Shown: positions 38,781-46,275 of the stretch, piece after piece
Numbering within the stretch: the stretch's first letter is position 1
Layout of the letters: each line of letters opens with the position of its first letter
IMG/VR virus record: IMGVR_UViG_3300042312_000063
Coordinates: 1 to 48,113 of that record
Length of the DNA stretch: 48,113 nucleotides
Direction: 5' to 3' (one strand)
Source of the DNA: a virus
Notes under the pieces: generated by a model
The model's input: only the letters and a program-made list of their open reading frames with translations
Databases searched by the model: none
What the model was told of the DNA's origin: nothing
Position numbers and translations under genes: made by a program

Positions 38781-38995
38781 CGTGGAAGGCTCCATAAATA
38801 ACTAAGTACTTTGGTGGCAGCGATTGTAATGGCTGATGCTGCACCGCCAACCATAACCATGACCTTCCACCCGCCTCTGGCCTGATGCAAGATCTGAAGC
38901 ATCTCATTCTGGTTCTTAATAAGTGTCGCAACATCCCGCTCCAAGCGGTCGATCTTGGCTTCAAAGTTACCGACTGTGCGCTGGATGTCGTCCAT
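38777..38995 (-). CDS. Holin candidate with coiled coil and transmembrane helix (72 aa)
   Basis: The N-terminal charged coiled coil (FEAKIDRLERDVATLIKNQN) is followed by one hydrophobic helix (VMVMVGGAASAITIAATKVL), similar in layout to XhlA-type holins or haemolysins. It is directly coupled to the endolysin gene. The function is inferred from position and topology. Confidence 0.7.
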   Translation of the reverse strand: MDDIQRTVGNFEAKIDRLERDVATLIKNQNEMLQILHQARGGWKVMVMVGGAASAITIAATKVLSYLWSLPR

Positions 38996-39001
38996 GGTTG
39001 G

Positions 39002-39292
39002 TCACCGGGCTGTCAAGTTGTATGAGATGGTATTAACTTCGGTGTCGCCTTTAGAGGTCAGCGCCCTTATTTCGACATCGTACTGTACATTGGCTTCGCC
39101 ACCAGAGACATAGAAAACTACAAGTTTGCCATCGACGAGATGGTACTCGTCGACATCGAACTGGTTTTGTGTCTGAGGAGTTACTACGAAAGTAACCTCT
39201 TCAACGAGCTCATCGTCATCGAGCCATATACTATAGTCGATGTTGTAGCGTTTCCGCTCGGTCGGTCTCTTGAAGTATCTTCCTAAGAGCAT
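39002..39292 (-). CDS. Fibre-tail adaptor-like protein (96 aa)
   Basis: The ATG at 39292 has GGAG 9 nt upstream, preferred over an ATG at 39316 inside the bilin reductase gene. Sequence: RYNIDYSIWLDDDELVEEVT followed by strands typical of a small Ig-like fold (VEIRALTSKGDTEVNTISYN). The YxxDYSxWL opening matches a family of short phage proteins that I know as fibre-tail adaptors (Gp77-like); the assignment is tentative. A dyad copy is encoded as VTFVVT. Confidence 0.6.
   Translation of the reverse strand: MLLGRYFKRPTERKRYNIDYSIWLDDDELVEEVTFVVTPQTQNQFDVDEYHLVDGKLVVFYVSGGEANVQYDVEIRALTSKGDTEVNTISYNLTAR
39180..39196. repeat. GTTAC-N7-GTAAC inverted repeat, copy 14
   Basis: GTTACTACGAAAGTAAC lies in the adaptor-like gene just downstream of the bilin cassette, encoding VTFVVT. 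Confidence 0.85.
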
Positions 39293-39942
39293 GGCGGCAA
39301 CTCCGGGAATAGGCATGTCTGGATGAAGTCATGCACTGTCTCTTCGTCAAAGCCAAGAGACATCATGACCTTAGGCGTATGCGGGTTGCACTTTTGGTTG
39401 CGACAATACCTATTCTGAGCGTCGGTATACTCGCCACTTATAGCACCTATGCTATTGAGGTGGTAGTTCAGGGTGTCGTCTACTAAGTCTAAAACTGTCT
39501 TCAGTTCGGCTTGATCTGAGATGTTACCTGCAGCGACCATGCTTGAGCTAAATATCTCGCGCGCCCAATCTGGTAAAGATCTCTCCTTACTCCACTCAAG
39601 ACCTTTGACCCGGTTAGAGAACCACTCAAGCATCGGGCTATTGGGGTCTATGGGGCTGAAATCGTGGAAGGCTCCGGTGACTTTGTTTGGTCCTGCGATC
39701 AGGTCAAAGCCAAAAATGGGCGAGCCGTCAGTAGTGTGTGGGAACACCGTCAGGTGCATCATGTAGAGCTTCTTCGTGTCCCGCACGTCGACGACGTCGA
39801 GATGGGCGCGACGGAAGGTATCCGCACGCCAGACACAGTTAAGCCATGGGTATCTGTGGCCTTCGTCTACTGGTTCGTAAGACGAGAAGCGTGCGATGAT
39901 TTGATCTTTAAGGGCGTCAAGATGCGCGAATGTCGTGGGCAT
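39283..39942 (-). CDS. Ferredoxin-dependent bilin reductase (PcyX/PebS-like, 219 aa)
   Basis: It belongs to the Fe_bilin_red family (PF05996), which reduces biliverdin to phycobilins using ferredoxin. Core motifs: AHLDVVD (D49, at the place of PcyA Glu76), LYMMHLTVFPH (H63, PcyA His88), PIFGFDLIAGPNKVTGAFHD (D80, the central Asp105 of PcyA; H63 to D80 spacing matches PcyA), and C-terminal DAQNRYCRNQKCNPHTPKVM followed by a terminal LFP. The E-to-D change and the motif style resemble PebS/PcyX-type enzymes that make phycoerythrobilin in four-electron steps; the exact product cannot be read here. GACGAGGTGTCGG precedes the ATG. It overlaps the heme oxygenase gene by 26 nt. No ferredoxin gene is seen in the window. 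Confidence 0.88.
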   Translation of the reverse strand: MPTTFAHLDALKDQIIARFSSYEPVDEGHRYPWLNCVWRADTFRRAHLDVVDVRDTKKLYMMHLTVFPHTTDGSPIFGFDLIAGPNKVTGAFHDFSPIDPNSPMLEWFSNRVKGLEWSKERSLPDWAREIFSSSMVAAGNISDQAELKTVLDLVDDTLNYHLNSIGAISGEYTDAQNRYCRNQKCNPHTPKVMMSLGFDEETVHDFIQTCLFPELPPCS

Positions 39943-40453
39943 CCGACACCTCGTCGAACAGTCTTAAGGCGAAGTCAAAGACCCGGTTCGCCTCTTCTCC
40001 AAGCTCGTCAGATAGTTTCTCACGAACCTTCTTCACCAGCTCTGCACGATCCTTAAAGTCGTACATGGTGCATGAGCCGGGAGCGACCTTCTTGATGATC
40101 TGCCCGCCATAAAGGTCTGCGAAGTGCCGTCCGTATACATGAGCCCAGAGATAGTCCGGCTTCACCCAGTCGAGGTAGCGGATATACTCTCTGGTTGATG
40201 GGTATATGTCAGACACACGCTCTAGTTCGTAAAAATCGCGCCAGATGTGCTGTGACCTGTACAGGTCTTCGATACCATCAAACATGCCATGCTGGTAAAT
40301 CTTCTGCTCAAGCGCTTCGTAACAAGTCGCTTGGTTGGCAAGGAAGTCCGCATAGATTTTGTCCGGCATTTCGCCGGACAATAGAAGCACAACAAAGCGG
40401 TGGTGTTCCGCCTTGTCATGCTTCTCTTTGATAGCGTCCCGAAGGCTCATCAT
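39917..40453 (-). CDS. ho1: Heme oxygenase, phage type (178 aa)
   Basis: It opens heme to biliverdin, CO and iron. Proximal-histidine helix: IKEKHDKAEHHRF, with H12 at the position of human HO-1 His25, then the family pattern SGEMPDKIYADFL and YEALEQKI. The distal helix YGRHFADLYGGQIIKK corresponds to YxRYLGDLSGGQ, keeping the catalytic Asp (D113, like Asp140) and the GG kink; the first Gly of that motif is Ala112 here. At 178 aa it is slightly shorter than cyanobacterial HO1. The start is coupled (ATGATG) to the upstream gene, and no clear ribosome binding site is present. It directly precedes the bilin reductase. Confidence 0.88.
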   Translation of the reverse strand: MMSLRDAIKEKHDKAEHHRFVVLLLSGEMPDKIYADFLANQATCYEALEQKIYQHGMFDGIEDLYRSQHIWRDFYELERVSDIYPSTREYIRYLDWVKPDYLWAHVYGRHFADLYGGQIIKKVAPGSCTMYDFKDRAELVKKVREKLSDELGEEANRVFDFALRLFDEVSDAHDIRAS

Positions 40454-40707
40454 GCAGCCGGGAGGGAAGGGGGTGCCGGAAGGCCGAGTTCTTCCGCTAG
40501 AGCAACCGCTGCGGCGTGCTCAATCTCTTGCACTTGGCGGTCGGTTTTACCGGCATATCGGTCCTTAACGCTGTCTGTTGCAGCGTCATAGTAGAACCTA
40601 TGCTGCAACTGGTTAGAGTTAGGAGCTTCATAGGCCCCATCATCTGTCACAACCAGAACTGGGTTGTTAGCCAAATCGCCGAGGACATTGAATTTAAGTT
40701 TTGCCAT
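40450..40707 (-). CDS. Hypothetical protein upstream of heme oxygenase (85 aa)
   Basis: It starts MAKLKFNVLGDLANNPVLVV and ends PAPPSLPAA. A mixed alpha/beta protein with a helical HAAAVALAEEL end. It is a structural-region neighbour and is translationally coupled to the heme oxygenase; no function is recognised. Confidence 0.6.
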   Translation of the reverse strand: MAKLKFNVLGDLANNPVLVVTDDGAYEAPNSNQLQHRFYYDAATDSVKDRYAGKTDRQVQEIEHAAAVALAEELGLPAPPSLPAA

Positions 40708-40717
40708 TTCTCAGACC

Positions 40718-42139
40718 TCAGTACGGAAGGTTAGATTGGAAGTCGAACTCAGAAACGTGAGTAAGACCCGGATAGTTAGTTGTATTTGGGCCCGGTGCTG
40801 ACGGGAAATACACAGTAGTTGTGAATACATCTGGAGATCCACCAGCCGTCAGCGACGGTGAAGCATATCCAAAGATGTAAGCTGCCGTGTAGTTAGAAGC
40901 GTAGAAATTCCCGTTTTCAATAAACGCAAACTGGTTGTTGCGATATTTAACAGGATAAGAACCAGAGGTAGTGTTGTTGCTAGTTGGCGAAGAGATCCAC
41001 GAGCTATTGCGTTTGTCGATAACCCACCCACGCATACCACACTGGTAGTAGTAATAGACTGCCCAAGCGCAAACCATGCTACCATCACGTGTCTGCATTT
41101 GGCGCTGACCGTATGCCTCGCCCTGATCCACCCCATAAGATGTCGTCATGCTTTGCGAGCCAACAAGTGTATTTGACAGAGAAGCATCGCCTGTGGCGCG
41201 AGTTATCTTCCACAAATAATAGTTATTGCTATTCTCGTTAAACGAGCTGACGAAGATAGAACCATCATCGACGAGAACCCATTTTGAGTTAAAACGCCCT
41301 TCGTTGGTGTTTACCCAAGATGCAAGAGTTGTATTAAGCAGTACGTCAGGGTTGCCAAGCGTTGCCACGTTACCCACTACAGCGTCAAAATCAAAGTTCT
41401 TCCAGATACCGATATTGACACGACCGCTAGTCGTAGACGTAAAGCAAGCGACCATAAGTTCTTTACGAACGGCGTTATAGGACGCGGAGCCGTACATAGA
41501 CGTAATCTGGCTACCGCCATCATACGTCGTAAAGATGCTTGCTAAATTCTTCTTAGGACGCGGGAACGGATCAGTAGCCGTGACAGCGTAAGGAACTGGT
41601 GTCTGCTCTGGACTAACAGTAAGCCACCCAGATGAAAACTGCATAGTCAGCTTCTTATTGGCGTGGTCGCTATTAACAAAAGCTCTATTAGCGCGGACTG
41701 GTGCGGTTGCAGTCTGTGTTAAGAAGCGGAGAGACGATGACATAATAATGCCACGCTCAGAAGCCCAAGCAGCAGCTTGACCGTATTCGCCCATACTCGC
41801 GGTACCGCAAAGTGGGAGCGAATACGATGATGTTGACATAGCTGTTTGTGTATTTGGTCCCATGCTAGCGTTGTACATTTGCCCAGCATTTTGGACATAT
41901 GTTGTATTCTGGTTCTCAAGATCGTTAGTAAACCCTGCAGCGTAATTCTGGCCGATTAAGTTCGCCGCTGCCCCGATACGCCGAAACTCACCGTCGTAGA
42001 ATACTGCTCCGCAAAACGTTGACGACGTGTTGAACGACATCATTGCATACGATGCGCGCGGCATAGCTTGCCCTGACATCGTATTGAAAGCGCCGATTGT
42101 GTTCTGGGTACCAGAAGTGACTTGCGAAAGGAAAGCCAT
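40718..42139 (-). CDS. Putative tail or fibre-associated structural protein (473 aa)
   Basis: A beta-rich, Ser/Thr/Asn-rich protein with segments suggestive of repeated propeller blades (for example SKWVLVDDGSIFVSSFNENS, RDGSMVCAWAVYYYYQ, NQFAFIENGNFYAS). It lies directly downstream of the 970-aa fibre gene, 15 nt away. No catalytic motif is seen. It probably binds the fibre or cell surface. Confidence 0.6.
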   Translation of the reverse strand: MAFLSQVTSGTQNTIGAFNTMSGQAMPRASYAMMSFNTSSTFCGAVFYDGEFRRIGAAANLIGQNYAAGFTNDLENQNTTYVQNAGQMYNASMGPNTQTAMSTSSYSLPLCGTASMGEYGQAAAWASERGIIMSSSLRFLTQTATAPVRANRAFVNSDHANKKLTMQFSSGWLTVSPEQTPVPYAVTATDPFPRPKKNLASIFTTYDGGSQITSMYGSASYNAVRKELMVACFTSTTSGRVNIGIWKNFDFDAVVGNVATLGNPDVLLNTTLASWVNTNEGRFNSKWVLVDDGSIFVSSFNENSNNYYLWKITRATGDASLSNTLVGSQSMTTSYGVDQGEAYGQRQMQTRDGSMVCAWAVYYYYQCGMRGWVIDKRNSSWISSPTSNNTTSGSYPVKYRNNQFAFIENGNFYASNYTAAYIFGYASPSLTAGGSPDVFTTTVYFPSAPGPNTTNYPGLTHVSEFDFQSNLPY

Positions 42140-42154
42140 CGTTATTTCTCCGTG

Positions 42155-45067
42155 TTAGACCAGACGCCAGCCGTAGGTGGCCCCAGAATAAGTCAGTTCG
42201 ATAGATGCGTTTTGGACATCGAGGAATAGGTCTTCACTAAGACCCATAATCTTCAGTCCATTTCGTGCGACACGCAGATTGAATTGTTGGAACGTGCCAG
42301 CTAGATCCGCGATCTTCACGCGCGCATTAAGCGAAGGCGATGCCGGGAGTGTTACCGTGAACGGACCAGATGTCGTATTGCAGAAGAGGAAATCTCCAGA
42401 GACCGCCGTGTAGTTTGCGGTTTTGGTATTCCACGATCCGCCGACGCTAGCGAGACCCGTATCAACATAAGTCTTAACCGCGTACTCAGTAGGCACCGCC
42501 GTGTTGGAGTTACCCGACAGTGTAGCGTCCGACGAGAACTCGTTGATGGTCTCGCCGAGCTGCGCACCAATCGAACCCAGTCGCAGCGAGGTCAGACCGG
42601 CGAGGTCGAACGCGCTGGCGTTAAGAGTTGCACGGCCCGTTGCTTGGTCGATGCGGAAGTACTCGCCAACTCGGAAGTTACCATCTTGGTCGGTCGAGAC
42701 GTAGAACACGCGACCGGGGAAAGCTTCATCCGTCTCATTACCCTGCGCTGCCGGTTGTGTCGGCTCTCCCGGATAATTGGTTGTCGAAACACCGCCCGTG
42801 CCAATCGACAAGAAGTCGTGACCGGTAAGGCGGATTTGCGAGTACTTCGAGCGAAGCGTAACAACCGCACCGCTGGCAGAACCTGACGGCTTTTCTTGTG
42901 CCAGAACAACCGTGATGATGCTGCTGGCGTTGGTCCAAGTACCCGTGACGCTCTGCACCACATAGGCAAACGTGTCGCCAGTAATCTGGATCGACTGACC
43001 GGGCTTCGGCAGTGCGGTGAGGTTATTCATCACCAGCACGAAGCCCTTCTGATTTTCCAGAGCGCCGTTCGAAACCGTCCCTGTGCCGCCACCTGTAAAG
43101 GTCAGCGCCTGACCGCTTGTGAACGTACCGGTCGCATCGCGGACGTACACCTTGTTAGCAGTCGTCTGGACATTGGTCACAGTCGCCGAACCGGTCGCCG
43201 AAGTGACCGTATCTCCGACGTTGATATTGCCACCACCGTACAAGAAGTTGAGCTGCTGGCCGAGCAACGCACCTGTTACTGGGGTTTCGCCAGCGTCAAA
43301 GCCACGCGACGTTGCACCCCAAGTGCCATAGCTATTGTTACCGTTGAGTGCGCGGATGAAGCCGCCACCCGACGCGGTATAGCCAAAGTAGCAGTAGTAG
43401 GTGAAACAGGAGACGATTTCAGCCTTACCGCCGTCCTTCACCCAGTAGCCGATACCGTTGTCGTTGATGACGGTGTAACCGTGGAAGATCATTGTCTTCG
43501 CACCGGTCGCATGGACCGTGCCGTCGATCAGAGCGCCAATCGCACCGGAACCGATAAACGCGCACTCCAGAACGTAGGGCGACTTATGGGTAATCGGCGA
43601 AGCCGGATTGAACCCAACGACCACACCTTTAATCGTCGAAGTTGTGACGTCGGCGGCTGTTGTGCCCGGAACCCAACCGGTCATACCAGTAAACGTCATC
43701 TTGTTCAGGATTGAGCCATTGCTCATCTGGAACATAGTCGACTGGTTGTTTGGAGTTACGCCATCATCGCTCAAACCAGCCTTAGGCTGCACGATGACGG
43801 TACGTTGATTATCACCAACAATGGCGACGTTAGCCGGGACAACAATCGGAAGCTGCTCCGAATAAGTACCAGTTTTGACAAAGATGGTTGAGCCAGTCGG
43901 AGCCTGTTGGCAAGCATACTTGATCGACGCAAACGGATAGGCTTGGTTCTTACCAGCCGTAGTCGCGTCTACACCGTGCGGAGCAACCCAGAAAACCTTG
44001 TCTGAAGCTGTTGCACCAATCCAATCAATCGTCGATCCGTCAGCAGAAACAGTAAGCGAGCGACCATTATCACCAGAGACAATAGCCGGAAGAACGTCTG
44101 CGCCACCGAGAACAAACGCTGCCCACTTACTAGCTGTAAGGTCGGTATTAAAGTCAGCGGCAGAGGTGTGATCTATAGTCGCGATGTAAGCCGAACCGAC
44201 AGCATCCTTCACAACATCATCGCGAAGGTATGATGTGGCAGTCGCCCATGCACCGCGCCAGCGGATGCCGCTGTTAAACTTCACCCACTTATTAGCAGCG
44301 AGGTCCGTCTCGAACGTAGTTGAAGCATTACGAACAACACAGATGTACGAGTTACCGCCGTGGTTAACCACGTCGTTAATGTAGTATTCTGTAGCTGTCG
44401 TCCACGCTCCGCGCGAACGGATGCCTTCATTGAACAACTGCCAATAAGCAGAGTTCAGAACGCCCGTGCTATTGATAGGGAGCTGATTAGTGTTGTTGGC
44501 CGTAGCTTTGTAAATGTTCGCGCCATAAGCTACGACATCGCCGGGGACGTAGGCAGTTGCAGAAGACCAGATACCGGCAGCGGAAATACCCTCGACAAAC
44601 CGATCCCAGAAGGTCGTGTTGGTCGGCAGATTGCCCGAGGTGTCCTGCTTGGCGATGTACGCCGACGCGCCGTACTGAACAACGTCGTTCTTCTGGTACT
44701 GTGTAGCTCCGCTATAAGCACCTTCGTACTGAATACCATCCGCGAACTGCGACCAGTAAGTCGCGTTCGGCGGGGTGTTACCCGTCGTGTCCTTAATCGC
44801 GATGTAAACTTTACCGCCGTGAGCAACGCCGTCGCCGACTTTGTAAGCTGTGCCAGAGGCGTAGGCACCCTTGAACTTGATACCCTCAACCATCAGAGCC
44901 CAGTAATCAGTCTCTGTCGGCAGGTGTCCTGACGTCTTCAGCCCGTAGGTATAGACGTAGACGTTACCGCCGTACTTAACGATGTCATTCGTTTCGTAAA
45001 CGGTGCTCGAAGACCAGTCGCCGCTGAAGCTGAAGCGGAGCTTCCCAAGGTCAATCAAAGTTGTCAT
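42155..45067 (-). CDS. Tail fibre with six N-terminal repeats and a beta-helix (970 aa)
   Basis: Residues about 12-320 hold six ~47-residue repeats of the form GxWxxxTxYxxxDVVxYGxxxYxAxxxxxxxxPxxxxxWxxFxEG, which resemble carbohydrate-binding-module repeats of phage fibres. Residues about 350-640 form a right-handed parallel beta-helix (KVFWVAPHGVDATTAGKNQA, GSTIFVKTGTYSEQLPIVVP). The C-terminal part contains LRLGSIGAQLGETINEFSSD and ends with a compact beta domain. The start overlaps the previous stop (ATGA). It is probably an adsorption fibre; host range may change here by recombination among the repeats. Confidence 0.82.
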   Translation of the reverse strand: MTTLIDLGKLRFSFSGDWSSSTVYETNDIVKYGGNVYVYTYGLKTSGHLPTETDYWALMVEGIKFKGAYASGTAYKVGDGVAHGGKVYIAIKDTTGNTPPNATYWSQFADGIQYEGAYSGATQYQKNDVVQYGASAYIAKQDTSGNLPTNTTFWDRFVEGISAAGIWSSATAYVPGDVVAYGANIYKATANNTNQLPINSTGVLNSAYWQLFNEGIRSRGAWTTATEYYINDVVNHGGNSYICVVRNASTTFETDLAANKWVKFNSGIRWRGAWATATSYLRDDVVKDAVGSAYIATIDHTSAADFNTDLTASKWAAFVLGGADVLPAIVSGDNGRSLTVSADGSTIDWIGATASDKVFWVAPHGVDATTAGKNQAYPFASIKYACQQAPTGSTIFVKTGTYSEQLPIVVPANVAIVGDNQRTVIVQPKAGLSDDGVTPNNQSTMFQMSNGSILNKMTFTGMTGWVPGTTAADVTTSTIKGVVVGFNPASPITHKSPYVLECAFIGSGAIGALIDGTVHATGAKTMIFHGYTVINDNGIGYWVKDGGKAEIVSCFTYYCYFGYTASGGGFIRALNGNNSYGTWGATSRGFDAGETPVTGALLGQQLNFLYGGGNINVGDTVTSATGSATVTNVQTTANKVYVRDATGTFTSGQALTFTGGGTGTVSNGALENQKGFVLVMNNLTALPKPGQSIQITGDTFAYVVQSVTGTWTNASSIITVVLAQEKPSGSASGAVVTLRSKYSQIRLTGHDFLSIGTGGVSTTNYPGEPTQPAAQGNETDEAFPGRVFYVSTDQDGNFRVGEYFRIDQATGRATLNASAFDLAGLTSLRLGSIGAQLGETINEFSSDATLSGNSNTAVPTEYAVKTYVDTGLASVGGSWNTKTANYTAVSGDFLFCNTTSGPFTVTLPASPSLNARVKIADLAGTFQQFNLRVARNGLKIMGLSEDLFLDVQNASIELTYSGATYGWRLV

Positions 45068-45294
45068 AGGAACCTCGCCTGAAGATGTCCGTTAGATGCC
45101 CACTGGAACTGCACAGTATCGCGCGTCCAAAACCACTGCTTATAGTCGTACTTGTCAACTACCCCATCTTGGGGAAGTACAACAGGTGACCCATCGTTAA
45201 TAATCTCCATGACGAGACCACCGTCATCCGGGTTAAACCGAAAGCCGTAAAAGGTCTTATCAGCGAGATCGCTACCTTCGTAAAAGCCCGCCAT
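45064..45294 (-). CDS. Small structural-region protein (76 aa)
   Basis: The start overlaps the previous stop (TAATG). The protein is beta-rich and aromatic (LADKTFYGFRFNPDDGGLVM, QWFWTRDTVQFQWASNGHLQ). It is the sort of small protein that precedes phage fibre genes (my recollection). No function is recognised. Confidence 0.6.
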   Translation of the reverse strand: MAGFYEGSDLADKTFYGFRFNPDDGGLVMEIINDGSPVVLPQDGVVDKYDYKQWFWTRDTVQFQWASNGHLQARFL

Positions 45295-45620
45295 TACGAA
45301 ACCCCTGCGAGGATAGACGCTATAACATCAAATGCGTCGGCAAGCACGCTCTGAGCTATGATGGCATCGCCAGACGCCAGAACGAGCTTATTCCCACGCA
45401 TAACCTCGACGTTTTCACCGTTACCGATCCGAAGATCTTTAACGATAAACGTATCGCCGCCTGCCTTCCGAAGGATCAAGCTCACCGGCAAAATGCCACC
45501 CGTCTTATTGGCAAGGTTGCACCCAATCAGGATCGCCTTCGACCCTGCGGGCACAGTGTAGACCACAGCCTCGGCTGTGCCAACATTCCGTGCAACGGCA
45601 TTGATGAAACTTGTGGCCAT
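45294..45620 (-). CDS. Small virion-type beta protein (108 aa)
   Basis: Beta-strand-rich (EAVVYTVPAGSKAILIGCNL, LPVSLILRKAGGDTFIVKDL) with a compact C-terminal GNENVEVMRGNKLVLASGD-like hairpin. Similar short beta proteins accompany tail genes in T4-like and podovirus-like marine phages (recollection). Role probably structural. Confidence 0.55.
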   Translation of the reverse strand: MATSFINAVARNVGTAEAVVYTVPAGSKAILIGCNLANKTGGILPVSLILRKAGGDTFIVKDLRIGNGENVEVMRGNKLVLASGDAIIAQSVLADAFDVIASILAGVS

Positions 45621-45623
45621 TCG

Positions 45624-45800
45624 TCACCCAAGCGCTATGGATAGGACAAGAGCAACATCATTAGCAATCGGCTCGATAGAAGCCTGCGTGTCCTGAATTT
45701 CTTGGTTCAGGTTGATGAAGTTCTGGTCCACTTCTGCGTTGGTTAGGGGGCTACCTTTGGCGGTAGGTCCAACCTCGCGGGTCGTGATCTCTGCTGCCAT
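45624..45800 (-). CDS. Small tail-region protein (58 aa)
   Basis: It is too short for many gene finders. It reads MAAEITTREVGPTAKGSPLT, then NAEVDQNFINLNQEIQDTQA and ends LVLSIALG. The segment PLTNAEVDQNFINLN is a common motif of phage tail or baseplate-associated proteins. It lies between two other structural-region genes with gaps of 3 and 16 nt. Confidence 0.65.
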   Translation of the reverse strand: MAAEITTREVGPTAKGSPLTNAEVDQNFINLNQEIQDTQASIEPIANDVALVLSIALG

Positions 45801-45816
45801 CTGAGCCCCCTACCGA

Positions 45817-46266
45817 TTAGTTGACCGTGACCGTCCAAGTGACCGTCATGCTGTCACCCGCCTGCTTGTTAACCACCGGGAACACCGTGCGGCAAAGCAT
45901 TGTACCACCGGTACCGGCATTAAAGATACCAGCTTCCGTGACCGCGCCAGTACCAACGCCAGCGGCGAAGGAGGCGATGTACGTGATCTGGTTAGCCGTC
46001 ACTGTCGTGCTTGTCAGCGTAACGCGACTTGCCGAAATCTCGGTCTCAAGCGTCGTATCAGCAGCGGCTGCGGCGGTCGTCCCCGTGCCAAGGCTCATAT
46101 GGCTCATGACGCTAGCCGTAGCGTCCTTCATACGGTTAACGATGAAGTTGAGACCGGTATTCACGACAAGGTTCTTGAGGAGAACATCCTCCTTTACCTG
46201 ACCGTCAGGACCAGAGAGCACAACGCGGAGCTCACCGGTAGCTTTGAGAGTGTCGATGTTCTGCAT
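45817..46266 (-). CDS. Putative tail/decoration structural protein (149 aa)
   Basis: It contains LVVNTGLNFIVNRMKDATAS, an Ala/Thr-rich middle (GTGTTAAAAADTTLETEISA) and a beta C-terminus (AVTEAGIFNAGTGGTMLCRT). The arrangement LxVNTGL...MSxMxxGTGTT...TEAGIFN is frequent in phage structural proteins. Probably a tail-tip or decoration component. Confidence 0.65.
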   Translation of the reverse strand: MQNIDTLKATGELRVVLSGPDGQVKEDVLLKNLVVNTGLNFIVNRMKDATASVMSHMSLGTGTTAAAAADTTLETEISASRVTLTSTTVTANQITYIASFAAGVGTGAVTEAGIFNAGTGGTMLCRTVFPVVNKQAGDSMTVTWTVTVN

Positions 46267-46275
46267 CTTCTGTCC

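Noticed and set aside
479-39196. GTTAC/GTAAC repeats as Type I restriction sites or a CRISPR array
   Set aside because: Type I sites are asymmetric with fixed spacing and would be avoided, not enriched; the copies are far apart and lack spacers of uniform length, so they are not CRISPR.
39283-39942. Calling the bilin reductase PcyA outright
   Set aside because: The Glu76 position is Asp and the motif style (AHLDVVD, PIFGFD) is closer to PebS/PcyX-type; without a tree the product is uncertain.
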